Shown here in pieces: positions 52,373 to 61,609 of a DNA stretch of 64,000 bases. The notes under the pieces are model-generated. The model ran no database searches. It was not told where the DNA came from and saw only the letters and a program-made list of their open reading frames with translations. The first letter of the stretch is position 1, and every line of letters begins with the position of its first letter. Made by a program: the position numbers and the translations under genes. This DNA is from REEB509 sp049314555 (GTDB lineage Bacteria > Pseudomonadota > Alphaproteobacteria > Caulobacterales > Aquidulcibacteraceae): NCBI GenBank assembly GCA_049314555.1, contig JBMOEW010000006.1:1-64000 (forward strand). Direction: 5' to 3'.

Positions 52373-53317
52373 TTAGCCGCCGGTGTTGGGTCCAGTGCCG
52401 CCGTCACCGCGCCGCGGCACGCCATCCGTCAGGGTCCGCAAGCCCTCCAACAGCCCCGAAAGGCTGGACAGCTCCGCCGGCACAATCACGGTGCGCTGCT
52501 GTGGGCTGCTCGCCAGCGCCGCAAACGCTTCGATATACTTTTGCCCAAGGAAGTAATTGACGGCCTTCACGTCACCCGCTGCAATCGCCTGAGACACCAG
52601 CGTGGTGGCCGTTGCTTCGGCTTCCGCCGCCCGCTCCCGGGCTTCCGCGTCCCGGAACGCCGCATCCCGTCGCCCTTCGGACTCCAGAATGGCCCCCTGC
52701 TTGGCCCCTTCCGCCCGCAAAATCGCAGCCTGCTTTTCGCCCTCGGCTTCCAGGATCAAGGCGCGGCGCTCGCGCTCCGCCTTCATCTGGCGCGCCATCG
52801 ACGCGGTGATGTCGGCCGGCGGCGTCAAATCCTTGATCTCGATCCGGGTGACCTTGACGCCCCAGGGGCTGGTCGCCGCGTCGATTACGCCCAGCAACCG
52901 CGCATTGATCGAGTCCCGCTGCGACAGCACTTCGTCCAGGTCCATAGACCCCACAACCGTGCGCAAATTGGTTTGGCTGAGGTTGATGATCGCCAAGTTC
53001 AGGTTTTCGACCTCATAGGCGGCCTTAGGCGCATCGATCACCTGCGTGAACACCACCGCATCGCAGGTAACGATTGCATTGTCCTTGGTGATCACCTCTT
53101 GGCGCGGCACATCCAGCACGGTTTCCATCATCGAAAGACGCCGCCCAACCCGATCCGCAAACGGGGTAATGAAGGCAATGCCGGGCTTCAATGTGTGGGT
53201 GTAGCGCCCAAACCGCTCAACCGTGAACTGCTTGCCTTGCGGCACGATCTTGATGGCGCTGGAGGTGAGCATCAGCGCCAGCACCACAAACACCACAATG
53301 ACGATTTCGCCGCCCAT
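52373..53317 (-). CDS. SPFH/slipin-family protein (QmcA-like)
   Basis: The 314-residue protein has one N-terminal membrane helix, then the SPFH domain (VPQGKQFTVERFGRYTHTLKPGIAFI and WGVKVTRIEIKDLTPP) and a long Ala/Glu-rich coiled coil (EAEGEKQAAILRAEGAKQGA), the paraslipin pattern. It forms large membrane-associated cages and is coupled to NfeD downstream. ATG 53315-53317 follows GGAGAGACC. Confidence 0.93.
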   Translation of the reverse strand: MGGEIVIVVFVVLALMLTSSAIKIVPQGKQFTVERFGRYTHTLKPGIAFITPFADRVGRRLSMMETVLDVPRQEVITKDNAIVTCDAVVFTQVIDAPKAAYEVENLNLAIINLSQTNLRTVVGSMDLDEVLSQRDSINARLLGVIDAATSPWGVKVTRIEIKDLTPPADITASMARQMKAERERRALILEAEGEKQAAILRAEGAKQGAILESEGRRDAAFRDAEARERAAEAEATATTLVSQAIAAGDVKAVNYFLGQKYIEAFAALASSPQQRTVIVPAELSSLSGLLEGLRTLTDGVPRRGDGGTGPNTGG

Positions 53318-53466
53318 CTCGGTCTCTCCAAATTTCACAGGTCAAAATATGACCCAAAACGAACGAAAACCAGTTTGCCCGCGTAAAGCGACCAAACCTT
53401 TAAGGTAGAACGCGTGCGAGGCGAAACTGGTTCTCGTATTCGTTGAAATTAAGACCGCTTAATGGA

Positions 53467-53946
53467 TCATATCTGTCCAAGGAGATACTCGGCGCTGGAA
53501 ACTTTGTATTCACCACCTTCTTCAACGTTGAGGCTTTCCACCACCCCGTTCTTTACCAGCATCGAATAGCGCTGCGACCGCAGGCCCATGCCAAACTTCG
53601 AGCCGTCCAGTTCAAGGCCAATCGCCTTGGTGAACGCGCCATTGCCGTCGCCCAGCATCAACATGCTGTCGCCCACGTGCTGGTCCGCGCCCCACGCCTT
53701 CATCACAAACGCGTCGTTCACCGCCACACAGGCAATCGCGTCAACGCCCTTGGCGGAAAGGTCGCCCGCCTTGTCGCGAAAGCTCGGCAAGTGTTTGGCC
53801 GAGCAGGTTGGCGTGAACGCGCCAGGCACCGCAAACAGCGCCACAGTCTTGCCCGCAAACACCTCGTCCGTGGTCATGGGCTTTGGGCCTTCCGCGGTCC
53901 CGGCCATGAACGTCACGCTCGGCAGCTTTTCGCCAACTTTAATCAT
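53467..53946 (-). CDS. Peroxiredoxin, Prx5 type
   Basis: The 159-residue protein has FAVPGAFTPTCSAKHLPSF with the peroxidatic cysteine near 48, plus VNDAFVMKAWG and a glycine-rich SMLMLGDGNGAFTKAIGLELD, as in Prx5/AhpE-like peroxiredoxins that reduce hydroperoxides with thioredoxin or glutaredoxin. GGAGAGAGTG precedes ATG 53944-53946. It is divergent from yqgE. Confidence 0.94.
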   Translation of the reverse strand: MIKVGEKLPSVTFMAGTAEGPKPMTTDEVFAGKTVALFAVPGAFTPTCSAKHLPSFRDKAGDLSAKGVDAIACVAVNDAFVMKAWGADQHVGDSMLMLGDGNGAFTKAIGLELDGSKFGMGLRSQRYSMLVKNGVVESLNVEEGGEYKVSSAEYLLGQI

Positions 53947-54134
53947 CACTCTCTCCTGCAGCGGTGCCAACGACAACACATAGCCCCGTCGTGTGGCATG
54001 GAAATGAAGTTTGGTCCTGTCGATAGCGATGTGGGGCGACTTGCCCTTTGCGCAAGAACCGGCGAGCATCTTGCAAGCGAACGATTTTGGCCAAGGCCAA
54101 GTGATGGGCCAAAGCCAAAGGAAAGGAAGCGCGC

Positions 54135-54695
54135 GTGGCGAGCGGACTGGTCGGCAAACTTTTGGTAGCCATGCCCGGGATCGGCGATCCCCGGTTCGAG
54201 CGCGCGGTGATTTTCATGTGCGCCCACACCACCGAACAGGCGATGGGCTTGATGATCAACAAGCCCAAGGACGAAATGACCGTAGGCGACGTGCTCGATC
54301 ACCTGGGTATCGCCGCCGAACCACGTTTTGGCCCGATGGCGGTGCTGGACGGCGGGCCCGTTGGCCAAGACCGCGGCTTTGTGCTGCATTCCCACGACTT
54401 CGCCGTAGCTGACGCCACCCAACCCCTCACCAGCGATGTCTCCCTCACCACCACCCGCGACGTGTTGGAAGCCATGGCCGGCCCCACCGCCCCCGAACAC
54501 GCCGTCCTGGCGCTGGGCTTTGCGGGCTGGGGCGCGGGGCAGTTGGAAGAGGAATTGCGCGGAAACGCCTGGCTGGTGGTGGAAACCGATGGCCAGATCG
54601 TCTTCAGCGGCGATCATCATGCAAAGTGGGACCGCGCGATCCGCAAATTGGGCATCGATCCAGCGCATTTGGCCGGCGAAACCGGGCGCGCATAG
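54135..54695 (+). CDS. YqgE/AlgH-family protein
   Basis: The 186-residue protein fits YqgE: GKLLVAMPGIGDPRFERAVIF, AMGLMINKP, VLDGGPVGQDRGFVLHS and LALGFAGWGAGQLEEEL. The family function is not established; it is often near RNase H-like or ruvX genes. It starts with GTG at 54135 after AAGGAAG. Confidence 0.93.
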   Translation: MASGLVGKLLVAMPGIGDPRFERAVIFMCAHTTEQAMGLMINKPKDEMTVGDVLDHLGIAAEPRFGPMAVLDGGPVGQDRGFVLHSHDFAVADATQPLTSDVSLTTTRDVLEAMAGPTAPEHAVLALGFAGWGAGQLEEELRGNAWLVVETDGQIVFSGDHHAKWDRAIRKLGIDPAHLAGETGRA

Positions 54696-54710
54696 GAAGG
54701 GCGCTGCCGC

Positions 54711-55457
54711 CTACGCCGTGCGCACCAGCTCTTCGGTGGCCATCCCAAACAAGCGTCCCTGGCCCTTCCCGCAGCCCAGCTCCATCAGCGCTGCCCGCTG
54801 GCTTACCGTTTCGATCCCCTCGGCCACAAAGCTAAGGCCCAACTCCCGCGCGAGGCCTATCGCGTGCGTGGCCACTGCCCGCGCTGGCCCTGCGACCTCC
54901 ACACCGTTGGCAAACGCGCGGTCCAGCTTGATCCCGTCCAACGGCAGGCACAGCAGCCAAGACAACGTGGCAAACCCCGCGCCAAAATCATCCACCGCCA
55001 CCCGCACCCCGGCCGCCCGCAAATGCCCCAGAGCACGGATCACACCGGCGGCATCGTCCAGCGGCGCATCTTCGGTAATCTCCAGCCACAGCCGGTTGGG
55101 CGCGATCCCAAACAGCGCAGCCTGACCCAAAAACGCCGCCGCAAAGCTAGGTTCCGCGATATCGGGGCACCCGGCGTTGACAGACAATTCCAACCCATAA
55201 GACCAGCGCGCGGCCGCAAACGTGCCCATCGCTTGCGCCGCCATCGCCCCGCACAGCGCCGCCCGCACATCGATTGCCGCCGCAGCCGACCACACCGCGT
55301 CCGCAGAAAGGACAACCCCGTCGTCCCCGCGCCACCGCGCAAGCGCCTCAACGCCAACCACTTTGGCATCAACCATTTGCGCGATCGGCTGAAAGTGCGC
55401 GACCAACGCGCCAGGACCCAGGATCTGAGCAAGGTCAGCACAAAGCGCGTCGTTCAT
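54711..55457 (-). CDS. EAL domain cyclic-di-GMP phosphodiesterase
   Basis: The 248-residue protein is a stand-alone EAL domain: VGVEALARW, LSVNAGCPDI with the Asn, WLEITEDAPL, AVDDFGAGFATL, GIKLDRAF, VAEGIET and a final GKGQGRLFG. All metal and substrate residues I can check are present, so it is probably active in degrading c-di-GMP. No sensor domain is attached. Its ATG overlaps the GNAT stop by four bases. Confidence 0.92.
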   Translation of the reverse strand: MNDALCADLAQILGPGALVAHFQPIAQMVDAKVVGVEALARWRGDDGVVLSADAVWSAAAAIDVRAALCGAMAAQAMGTFAAARWSYGLELSVNAGCPDIAEPSFAAAFLGQAALFGIAPNRLWLEITEDAPLDDAAGVIRALGHLRAAGVRVAVDDFGAGFATLSWLLCLPLDGIKLDRAFANGVEVAGPARAVATHAIGLARELGLSFVAEGIETVSQRAALMELGCGKGQGRLFGMATEELVRTA

Positions 55458-56047
55458 GCGCTGGTCCCGATCGGGTCCGTCGACAGGATGGCAAACAGCA
55501 AATGATCGCGCCAATCGCCATTGATGCGCAGATAAGCACGCGCAAAACCCTCCGGCTGGAAGCCCGCCTTTTCCAACACCCGCCGCGACCCCGGGTTGTT
55601 GGGCTGGCAGGCAGCCTCCACCCGGTGCAAGGCAAGATCACTGAAGGCAAACCCAACCACCGCCCGCACCGCAGCCGTCGTATAGCCCTGCCCTGCAAAC
55701 GCCGCCCCGGCCCAATAGCCAAGCGCGCACATCTGGCCAACGCCGCGCTGCACCCGGCTCAAGGTCACCCCACCAGTTAGGCTGTCATCGCTGGTTCGAA
55801 ACACCAAAAACGAATACGCCCGGCCCTCGCGGATATCGTCCGCATACCTGCGCAATCGGTAGCGAAACGACGCCCGCGACAGCTCGTCCTCCGCCCAGGT
55901 CGGCTCCCACGGCGTCAAATACCCCCGCGAGGCACCGCGCAACGCCGCCCACGGCTCATGATCGCGCAATTCCGGCGGACGCAGATAAACCCCCACGCCA
56001 TCCACCCGTCGCGCACTCATCCCCAAACCGTCCAACCGCAAAAACGA
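55454..56047 (-). CDS. GNAT N-acetyltransferase, RimJ-like
   Basis: The 197-residue protein has VYLRPPELRDHEPWAALR, LGYWAGAAFAGQGYTTAAVRAVV with the acetyl-CoA loop, and HRVEAACQPNNPGSRRVLEKAGF, the RimJ/RimL type of ribosomal or antibiotic acetyltransferases. The start is uncertain between GTG 56045-56047 (GGAG ten bases before) and ATG 56018-56020. It lies between the M16 peptidase and EAL genes in one leftward unit. Confidence 0.9.
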   Translation of the reverse strand, partial: SFLRLDGLGMSARRVDGVGVYLRPPELRDHEPWAALRGASRGYLTPWEPTWAEDELSRASFRYRLRRYADDIREGRAYSFLVFRTSDDSLTGGVTLSRVQRGVGQMCALGYWAGAAFAGQGYTTAAVRAVVGFAFSDLALHRVEAACQPNNPGSRRVLEKAGFQPEGFARAYLRINGDWRDHLLFAILSTDPIGTSA

Positions 56048-56066
56048 CACGGGACCAAAACTCCGC

Positions 56067-57302
56067 TCATCCGCGCCCCCCTTTTGGCCCCTTCGGTCCA
56101 ACTTGCGCGCAAGCGACCGGCCCTGCAAGCGCGCGCGCCGCCACCCGCGCCACATCTTCCCCCGGCACCGCTTCAAAGCGCGCCGCCAGGCTTTCAAAGT
56201 CCATCAACTCGCCACGCAGAAAAACCTGGCTTGCCCGCGCATCAGCCCGCGCCGCAGGCGCCTCTGCTCCCATCAAAATGCTGGCCCGCAGCACTGCTTT
56301 CGCCCGCGCGAGCTCGGCCTCCGTTGGCCCATGGAGCGCCAGATCCTCAAGCCCCGCCGTGCTCAACCGGATCACTTCGTCGGCGTCCTTGGGCGCGCAG
56401 CCGGCATAAACCCCCATCCGCCCCACATCGTCGTAACCTTCCGCGAAGGCATCGATGGCGTAAACCAGGCCCCGCTTTTCCCGCACCTCTTGGAACAGGC
56501 GCGACGCCATGCCCCCGCCCAGGATCTCCGCCAAAACCCGCATCGTATAGGCGTCCGCGTGGCCCGTAGCCACCCCTGGCCAAGACAGCGTCAAATGGGT
56601 CTGCTCAAGCTTGCGAGCCTCCCGCACCACCCCGCCATGCGCTACCGCCGGCATCGGCGTAACATCGCGCCTTGAGGCCAAACCGCCAAAGCGCGCCTGC
56701 GCCGCAGCCAATAGCCGGTCACGGTCAAAGGCACCCGCAGCAGCCACCACCAAGCTCGGACCAGACAGATGCTTGTCGCGAAACGCCTGCAGCGTGCCAA
56801 CGTTGATGCCAGCCAACGTATCGGCCTGCCCCAGGATCGGCCGGCCAAGGGGCTGATCGGGAAACACCACGCCCTGCTGCAGCTCAAACACCCGATCATC
56901 CGCCTGATCGAACGCCTCGCCCATCTCCTGCAGCACCACCGATTTTTCTTTTTCCAGGTCCTCAGGATCCCAATGCGGCGCAAGCACGATGTCGCTCAAC
57001 AGGTCCAGCGCAAAGCACGCATGCTCCTGCGTTACCCGCGCATAATACCCAGTCCGCTCATACCCGGTTGAGGCATTGACCATGCCGCCGACAGACTCGA
57101 TGGCCTCCGCAAAGGTCTTGGCATCGCGTCCGCCTGCGCCCTTGAACGCCATGTGCTCAAACAGGTGCGCAACCCCGTTTTCCACCGCCGCCTCAAACCG
57201 CGTCCCCACCCGCACATAAACCCCAACCGCCGTGGTGGCTAAGCCCGGCATTGGATCGAGCGCCACGCGCACCCCATTGGTCAGCGTGATCAGTTCTGCC
57301 AT
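56067..57302 (-). CDS. M16-family zinc metallopeptidase
   Basis: The 411-residue protein has the inverted zinc motif in VAHLFEHMAFKG near residue 48 (HxxEH), the third-ligand segment in a downstream Glu-rich helix, and ILGGGMASRLFQEVREKRGLVYAI in the second domain. This is a mitochondrial-processing-peptidase-like M16B enzyme, often beside thrC in Alphaproteobacteria. GGAG stands seven bases before ATG 57300-57302. It overlaps thrC by 13 bases. Confidence 0.94.
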   Translation of the reverse strand: MAELITLTNGVRVALDPMPGLATTAVGVYVRVGTRFEAAVENGVAHLFEHMAFKGAGGRDAKTFAEAIESVGGMVNASTGYERTGYYARVTQEHACFALDLLSDIVLAPHWDPEDLEKEKSVVLQEMGEAFDQADDRVFELQQGVVFPDQPLGRPILGQADTLAGINVGTLQAFRDKHLSGPSLVVAAAGAFDRDRLLAAAQARFGGLASRRDVTPMPAVAHGGVVREARKLEQTHLTLSWPGVATGHADAYTMRVLAEILGGGMASRLFQEVREKRGLVYAIDAFAEGYDDVGRMGVYAGCAPKDADEVIRLSTAGLEDLALHGPTEAELARAKAVLRASILMGAEAPAARADARASQVFLRGELMDFESLAARFEAVPGEDVARVAARALAGPVACAQVGPKGPKGGRG

Positions 57303-58708
57303 GCACGGCTCCGTTCGCGGATAAAGGCTTTCACAGCCGTGACGTCGTTGGCGATGGGCATAATGGCCTCTGGGCGGGTCATCAGATCCGCGCAGTGCCC
57401 AGGCAACGCGGGCACTTGTCCGCAAGCCGTCGAAACGGTCTCTGGGAATTTCGCCGGATGCGCTGTCGCCAAGGTGACCCGCTGCCCCCCACGGGCCTCC
57501 AAGGCAGGCCACGCAGCCAACCCAACCGCCGTATGCGGACAAACCAGATACGGTGCCGGCCCGCCCGCAAATCGCGCCATCGTGGCGGAAGTGGTGGCAT
57601 CATCCACAGCGGTCGCAACAAAAGTTTCGCGCAGCCGCGCCAACGCAGAGGCTGGGATTTCAAACGCGCCGGTTTGTGCAAATTGCGCATACAGGCGCCC
57701 CACCTGCGCCCCATCGCGATCCAGCGCCTCAAACAGCATCCGCTCAAAATTGCTGGCCACCTGGATGTCCATCGCCGGCGACAACGTGGCGTGCGATGCA
57801 TGCGCGCGGGCATAAAGCCCGGTGGTCAATGCCCGTGCCAAGATGTCGTTGGCGTTGGTGGCAATCACGATCCGCCCGATGGCAGCCCCCATGCGTTTGG
57901 CCACATAGCCCGAAAACGCATCGCCAAAATTGCCCGTGGGCACCGCAAAATCCACCGGACCCGCAGCCCGCAGCGCCGCTGCTGCCAGTTGGTAATACAC
58001 ACTCTGCGCCAAAATCCGCGCCCAGTTGATCGAATTCACCCCAGACAAATGCGCCCGCTCGGCAAAGCCGCGGTCCGCAAACATCGCCTTCACCAAGGCT
58101 TGGCAATCGTCAAAATCGCCGTCCACCGAAAGGGCGAACACATTGCCCGCGCCAGAAGCGGTCATGAACCGCCGCTGCACCTCAGAAACCCGCCCCGCCG
58201 GCAACAGCACAAACAGGTCCACCCGCGCGCTGGCCTTGAACGCCTCCACCGCCGCCCCGCCCGTATCGCCAGACGTGGCACACACCACACTCAATCGCTG
58301 CCCGCTGCGCGCCAGCGCCGCATCATAGAGCTGCGCGATCAACTGCATCGCCACGTCTTTGAACGAAAGCGACGGGCCATGAAACAGCTCAAGGGCAAAT
58401 TCGCCCGCCCCGATCTGCACCAGAGGCGTCACCGCGGCGGGCCAATGCCCCGCAACCCTAGCCTGCCGGCCGGCCCCAAGATAAGCCCGCTCAACGCATC
58501 CCGCATCGGTGTCAAACCGCGACCCTTGCAGCGCCTCCAGCACCTGCAACGCCATGTCGCTAAAGCTATCGGTCCCCGCACCGTCAATCGCGCCCAAAGC
58601 CGGATAGCGCTCGGGCACATACAGTCCGCCATCAGGCGCAAGACCCGCCAAAATCGCGTCGGTGAAGGAAACCGCAGGGGCCTGCCCCCGCGTCGAGATA
58701 TAGCGCAT
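57290..58708 (-). CDS. thrC: Threonine synthase
   Basis: The 472-residue PLP enzyme has YISTRGQAPAVSFTDAIL, the cofactor lysine in HGPSLSFKDVAMQLI, VCATSGDTGGAAVEAF and SGVNSINWARILAQSVYY. It makes threonine from phosphohomoserine. ATG 58706-58708 is used; a GTG codon directly before it is also in frame. It is followed by the M16 peptidase gene and preceded by surf1. Confidence 0.97.
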   Translation of the reverse strand: MRYISTRGQAPAVSFTDAILAGLAPDGGLYVPERYPALGAIDGAGTDSFSDMALQVLEALQGSRFDTDAGCVERAYLGAGRQARVAGHWPAAVTPLVQIGAGEFALELFHGPSLSFKDVAMQLIAQLYDAALARSGQRLSVVCATSGDTGGAAVEAFKASARVDLFVLLPAGRVSEVQRRFMTASGAGNVFALSVDGDFDDCQALVKAMFADRGFAERAHLSGVNSINWARILAQSVYYQLAAAALRAAGPVDFAVPTGNFGDAFSGYVAKRMGAAIGRIVIATNANDILARALTTGLYARAHASHATLSPAMDIQVASNFERMLFEALDRDGAQVGRLYAQFAQTGAFEIPASALARLRETFVATAVDDATTSATMARFAGGPAPYLVCPHTAVGLAAWPALEARGGQRVTLATAHPAKFPETVSTACGQVPALPGHCADLMTRPEAIMPIANDVTAVKAFIRERSRAWQN

Positions 58709-58719
58709 CACCTACCGCT

Positions 58720-59397
58720 TTAGGCCCTCGGCCCCCCAAAGCGCAACCGCCCGCTGGAGGCGTGATAGGCGAAGTAAACCCCCACAAGAACAAGCGCCAG
58801 GCCCCACCAGGTGATCGCATAGCCCAAATGCTGCGCCGGCGGCGTGGAATCGACACGCGCCTGCGCGAACGGGTTGGGCGAAGCGCGCCCATCTTCTCCA
58901 ACATAGGCGATGGCGATAATCCGGGACGTATCCACCGGACCATCGAGCCCCGCCGCTGCAGCCATTGCCGCCGGATCAACGCTGAACCACACCCGCGCCG
59001 TTGGATCGTTGGCAGGGGCCAGCGGTCCAACAGGCTTGACCGGCTTGGCCACCCCAGAAAGCTGTGCCCCAAACCGCAACGCGCCCGGATACTCCACCCC
59101 TTGCCAGTCCGGCGGCTGTGGGCCAGCGATGTAGGCGGCGTCCACGAAAGTGATCAATTCACCGAGCTTCACGGGTGCCAAAACGCGCCACCCAGGCCCG
59201 CCTTCGGCCACCCCATACAAAAGCTGCACCCCATCCTGTACAGGGGTATAGTCCTGCAGCGCGACCTCCAGCACCGGAGCCTCCGCAGCGGCGCTTTCGT
59301 GGACATATTTGTCCCACTGCCAGCGGCCAAACATCAGCAGAACCAACAGCGCGAGCAGCGCCAAACCACTCAGAACGGGCAGCGGTCGAAAGCGCAT
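58720..59397 (-). CDS. SURF1-family cytochrome oxidase assembly protein
   Basis: The 225-residue protein has two membrane helices, LSGLALLALLVLLMFGRWQWDKY at the N-terminus and ITWWGLALVLVGVYFAYHAS at the C-terminus. The periplasmic part is WRVLAPVKLGELITFVDAAYI, the SURF1 pattern, which aids heme a insertion. GGAGGG stands eight bases before ATG 59395-59397. Confidence 0.92.
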   Translation of the reverse strand: MRFRPLPVLSGLALLALLVLLMFGRWQWDKYVHESAAAEAPVLEVALQDYTPVQDGVQLLYGVAEGGPGWRVLAPVKLGELITFVDAAYIAGPQPPDWQGVEYPGALRFGAQLSGVAKPVKPVGPLAPANDPTARVWFSVDPAAMAAAAGLDGPVDTSRIIAIAYVGEDGRASPNPFAQARVDSTPPAQHLGYAITWWGLALVLVGVYFAYHASSGRLRFGGPRA

Positions 59398-59427
59398 CAC
59401 AGCGCCCTCCAACACGCGCAAAACCGA

Positions 59428-59805
59428 TCATTCGTCATGCTGGTCCATCCCCGGCGTTCTCGCCTCGCCCGCTTTATGGTGCCACTGCAGCGCAAACAAG
59501 ACGGCCTTGAAAATCGGCAAAAGCGCCAGGGACAAGGCAAGCGTCAGGCCAAACGCAACCCCAAGCACCACAAAGCTCGGCGCATGCAAACCAAGCTGCA
59601 AGACCACCGCCACCGGCACAACGATGGCCCCCACCACAAACATCACGAACACCGCCGGCCCATCGCCCGCGTCCGCAATACGGAAATCGGCGTGGCAAAC
59701 GCCACACCGATCCGCAAACGTCAGATACTTCGAAAACACCTTACCCTTGCCACATGCCGGACAGGTCTGCGTCAGGCCCGCGACGATGGGGGAAACGACG
59801 CTCAA
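59428..59805 (-). CDS. DUF983 membrane protein
   Basis: The 125-residue protein opens LTQTCPACGKGKVFSKYL and CGVCHADFR, a zinc-ribbon pair, followed by two long membrane helices. DUF983 genes often sit in cox clusters of Alphaproteobacteria; the role is unproven. The start is TTG at 59803-59805, with GGGGAG eight bases before it and five bases after the cox3 stop. Confidence 0.85.
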   Translation of the reverse strand: MSVVSPIVAGLTQTCPACGKGKVFSKYLTFADRCGVCHADFRIADAGDGPAVFVMFVVGAIVVPVAVVLQLGLHAPSFVVLGVAFGLTLALSLALLPIFKAVLFALQWHHKAGEARTPGMDQHDE

Positions 59806-59809
59806 GCGT

Positions 59810-60733
59810 CTATCTCCCCTCCGCCAGATAAGGCACGACATACACGAACGCGAACAGGAACAACCAAACCACGTCCACGAAGTGCCAATACCAAGCCGCC
59901 GCTTCAAACCCGAAGTGTTTTTGCGGCGTGAACCCGCCAGACAGCAGCCGCAACAGGCACACCGCCAGGAAGATCGTGCCAATCACCACGTGCGCGCCGT
60001 GAAAGCCCGTCGCCATGAAGAACGACGCCCCATATAGGCTCGCACCCTCGTTGGGGTTGCCGTAAATGAAGGCCGCGTGGCTGTATTCATAGATCTGTAG
60101 CGCCGTGAACGCCAAGCCGAGCACAACCGTCAAGGCCAACCCAAGCTTTGCCCCAGACCGATCGCCCTGCTGCAGCGCATGGTGCGCCCAGGTGACGGTG
60201 GTGCCAGACAACAACAGCACCAGCGTGTTCATCAGCGGCAGATAGAACGGGTCAAACTGCTCGACCCGCGGTGGCGGCCAGTTGGCCCAGGCAGCCGCGG
60301 TCGCCGCGTCCCACGTCGGCACATACCACGAGGCGCGCACCTCGTGGAAAATCGCCATCTCAAAGAACACCCAGAACCAGGCCACAAAGAACATGACCTC
60401 AGACGCGATGAACAAGATCATGCCGTAACGCAGGCCAATATCCACCACCGGCTTGTGATCGCCTTGCCGGCTTTCCTTGATCACGTCGCTCCACCAGGCA
60501 GCAGCCGTCGCCACCAACCCGACCGCCCCGACCGCAAAGATCCAAGGAGCGCCTTTGCCAAAGATGATTTGCATTAGGCTGCGGGCTTGTCCTTCCGGGG
60601 GCGCCTCCACCAACCCATGCATCATCGTGATAAAGCCAAGCGCCACCAGAAACAGCGAGAGCGAGGCCACGAACGGCCACGGGCTCGGGTTCACCAAGTG
60701 AAAGTCGTGCTTAACTTCGCTACCGTGCGCCAT
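59810..60733 (-). CDS. ctaE: Cytochrome c oxidase subunit III
   Basis: The 307-residue protein has seven helices with NPSPWPFVASLSLFL, FIASEVMFFVAWFWVFFE, NTLVLLLSGTTVTWAHHAL and a HGAHVVIGTIFLAVCLLRL segment containing the conserved His-Gly-x-His. The product is the third core subunit of the aa3 oxidase. About 90 bases without a gene separate it from ctaG. Confidence 0.97.
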   Translation of the reverse strand: MAHGSEVKHDFHLVNPSPWPFVASLSLFLVALGFITMMHGLVEAPPEGQARSLMQIIFGKGAPWIFAVGAVGLVATAAAWWSDVIKESRQGDHKPVVDIGLRYGMILFIASEVMFFVAWFWVFFEMAIFHEVRASWYVPTWDAATAAAWANWPPPRVEQFDPFYLPLMNTLVLLLSGTTVTWAHHALQQGDRSGAKLGLALTVVLGLAFTALQIYEYSHAAFIYGNPNEGASLYGASFFMATGFHGAHVVIGTIFLAVCLLRLLSGGFTPQKHFGFEAAAWYWHFVDVVWLFLFAFVYVVPYLAEGR

Positions 60734-60822
60734 GATCGCCCGTTCCCTCGCCAGTCTTGCGGCCTAGGGGCAAACCGTGCCCCAAGACTCAACCTATCCA
60801 TGCTCAAGCCAGAGCCTGTAAC

Positions 60823-61446
60823 TCAGCCCGCGTCTCCCGCCAAGGCACGCGGTGCCGCAGCGGTGTCCAACGCGTCTTCAGCAGCGTCATCCATCGAGCG
60901 GTGCATCGTGTAACTGAGCGTCACAGTGCGAACTTCTTCCACATTGATGTCGTCCGCCAATTCCGGCGCCACATAGAAAATCACGGGGAATTCTTTGGTT
61001 TCCCCCGGTTGGATCACCTGCTCCTGAAAACAGAAGCACTGCATTTTGTGGAAATAAATCCCCGTTTTGTGGGGCGTGACATTGTAGCTCGCCACCGTCG
61101 TCACCGGCCGGTCCGAGGGATTGTGCATGGTAAAATATACCAGCGCCGTTTCCCCAAGGCGCACAACGCTCGGCGTGGCCGGCCCGTTCAGCTCCAGCGG
61201 TAAACCGACGGCCACATTGGTATCGAAACGCACTTCCATCGTGCGTGCCAGCACCGCCGTGGGGGCCGCTTGCGCCACCTGGGTTGTGCCGCCGTACCCG
61301 GTCACTTGGCAAAACAAGCGGTAAAGCGGAACAGCCGCAAACGACAGCCCCACCATGCCCGCCACCAAAGCCACGCAGGCCGCAGCGCTCACCGCCATGC
61401 GCCGCTGCTTGGCACGATCAAGCCCGTTGTGCCCATAGGGGTTCAT
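60823..61446 (-). CDS. ctaG: Cytochrome c oxidase assembly protein CtaG/Cox11
   Basis: The 207-residue protein has one N-terminal membrane helix and the copper site MQCFCFQEQVIQPGET, with FYHMKMQCFCF-like context as in Cox11, plus VPLYRLFCQVTGYGGT. It delivers copper to the CuB site of subunit I. GAGGA stands about eight bases before ATG 61444-61446. Confidence 0.95.
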   Translation of the reverse strand: MNPYGHNGLDRAKQRRMAVSAAACVALVAGMVGLSFAAVPLYRLFCQVTGYGGTTQVAQAAPTAVLARTMEVRFDTNVAVGLPLELNGPATPSVVRLGETALVYFTMHNPSDRPVTTVASYNVTPHKTGIYFHKMQCFCFQEQVIQPGETKEFPVIFYVAPELADDINVEEVRTVTLSYTMHRSMDDAAEDALDTAAAPRALAGDAG

Positions 61447-61456
61447 CAGCAGGTCC

Positions 61457-61609
61457 TCACAATGGCCGGTCCAGCACAGCCGCGCCAAGCTGGCTGACCG
61501 TGACGCCGAACACTAAAAGCATCAACACAAACAACAGCCAGCCCAGCACTGCATTGCGCCGCTTGCGGGCCTGCAGCTGGTCTGGGGTCAAGCGCACACC
61601 GTCGCTCAT
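61457..61609 (-). CDS. Small cox-cluster membrane protein (CoxF-like)
   Basis: This 50-residue protein has a basic N-terminus (LTPDQLQARKRRNAVLGWLL) and one membrane helix (LLFVLMLLVFGVTVSQLG). It lies between ctaB and ctaG, where Alphaproteobacteria commonly encode a small CoxF-like protein. Its ATG overlaps the ctaB stop by ATGA. The function is unknown. Confidence 0.85.
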   Translation of the reverse strand: MSDGVRLTPDQLQARKRRNAVLGWLLFVLMLLVFGVTVSQLGAAVLDRPL

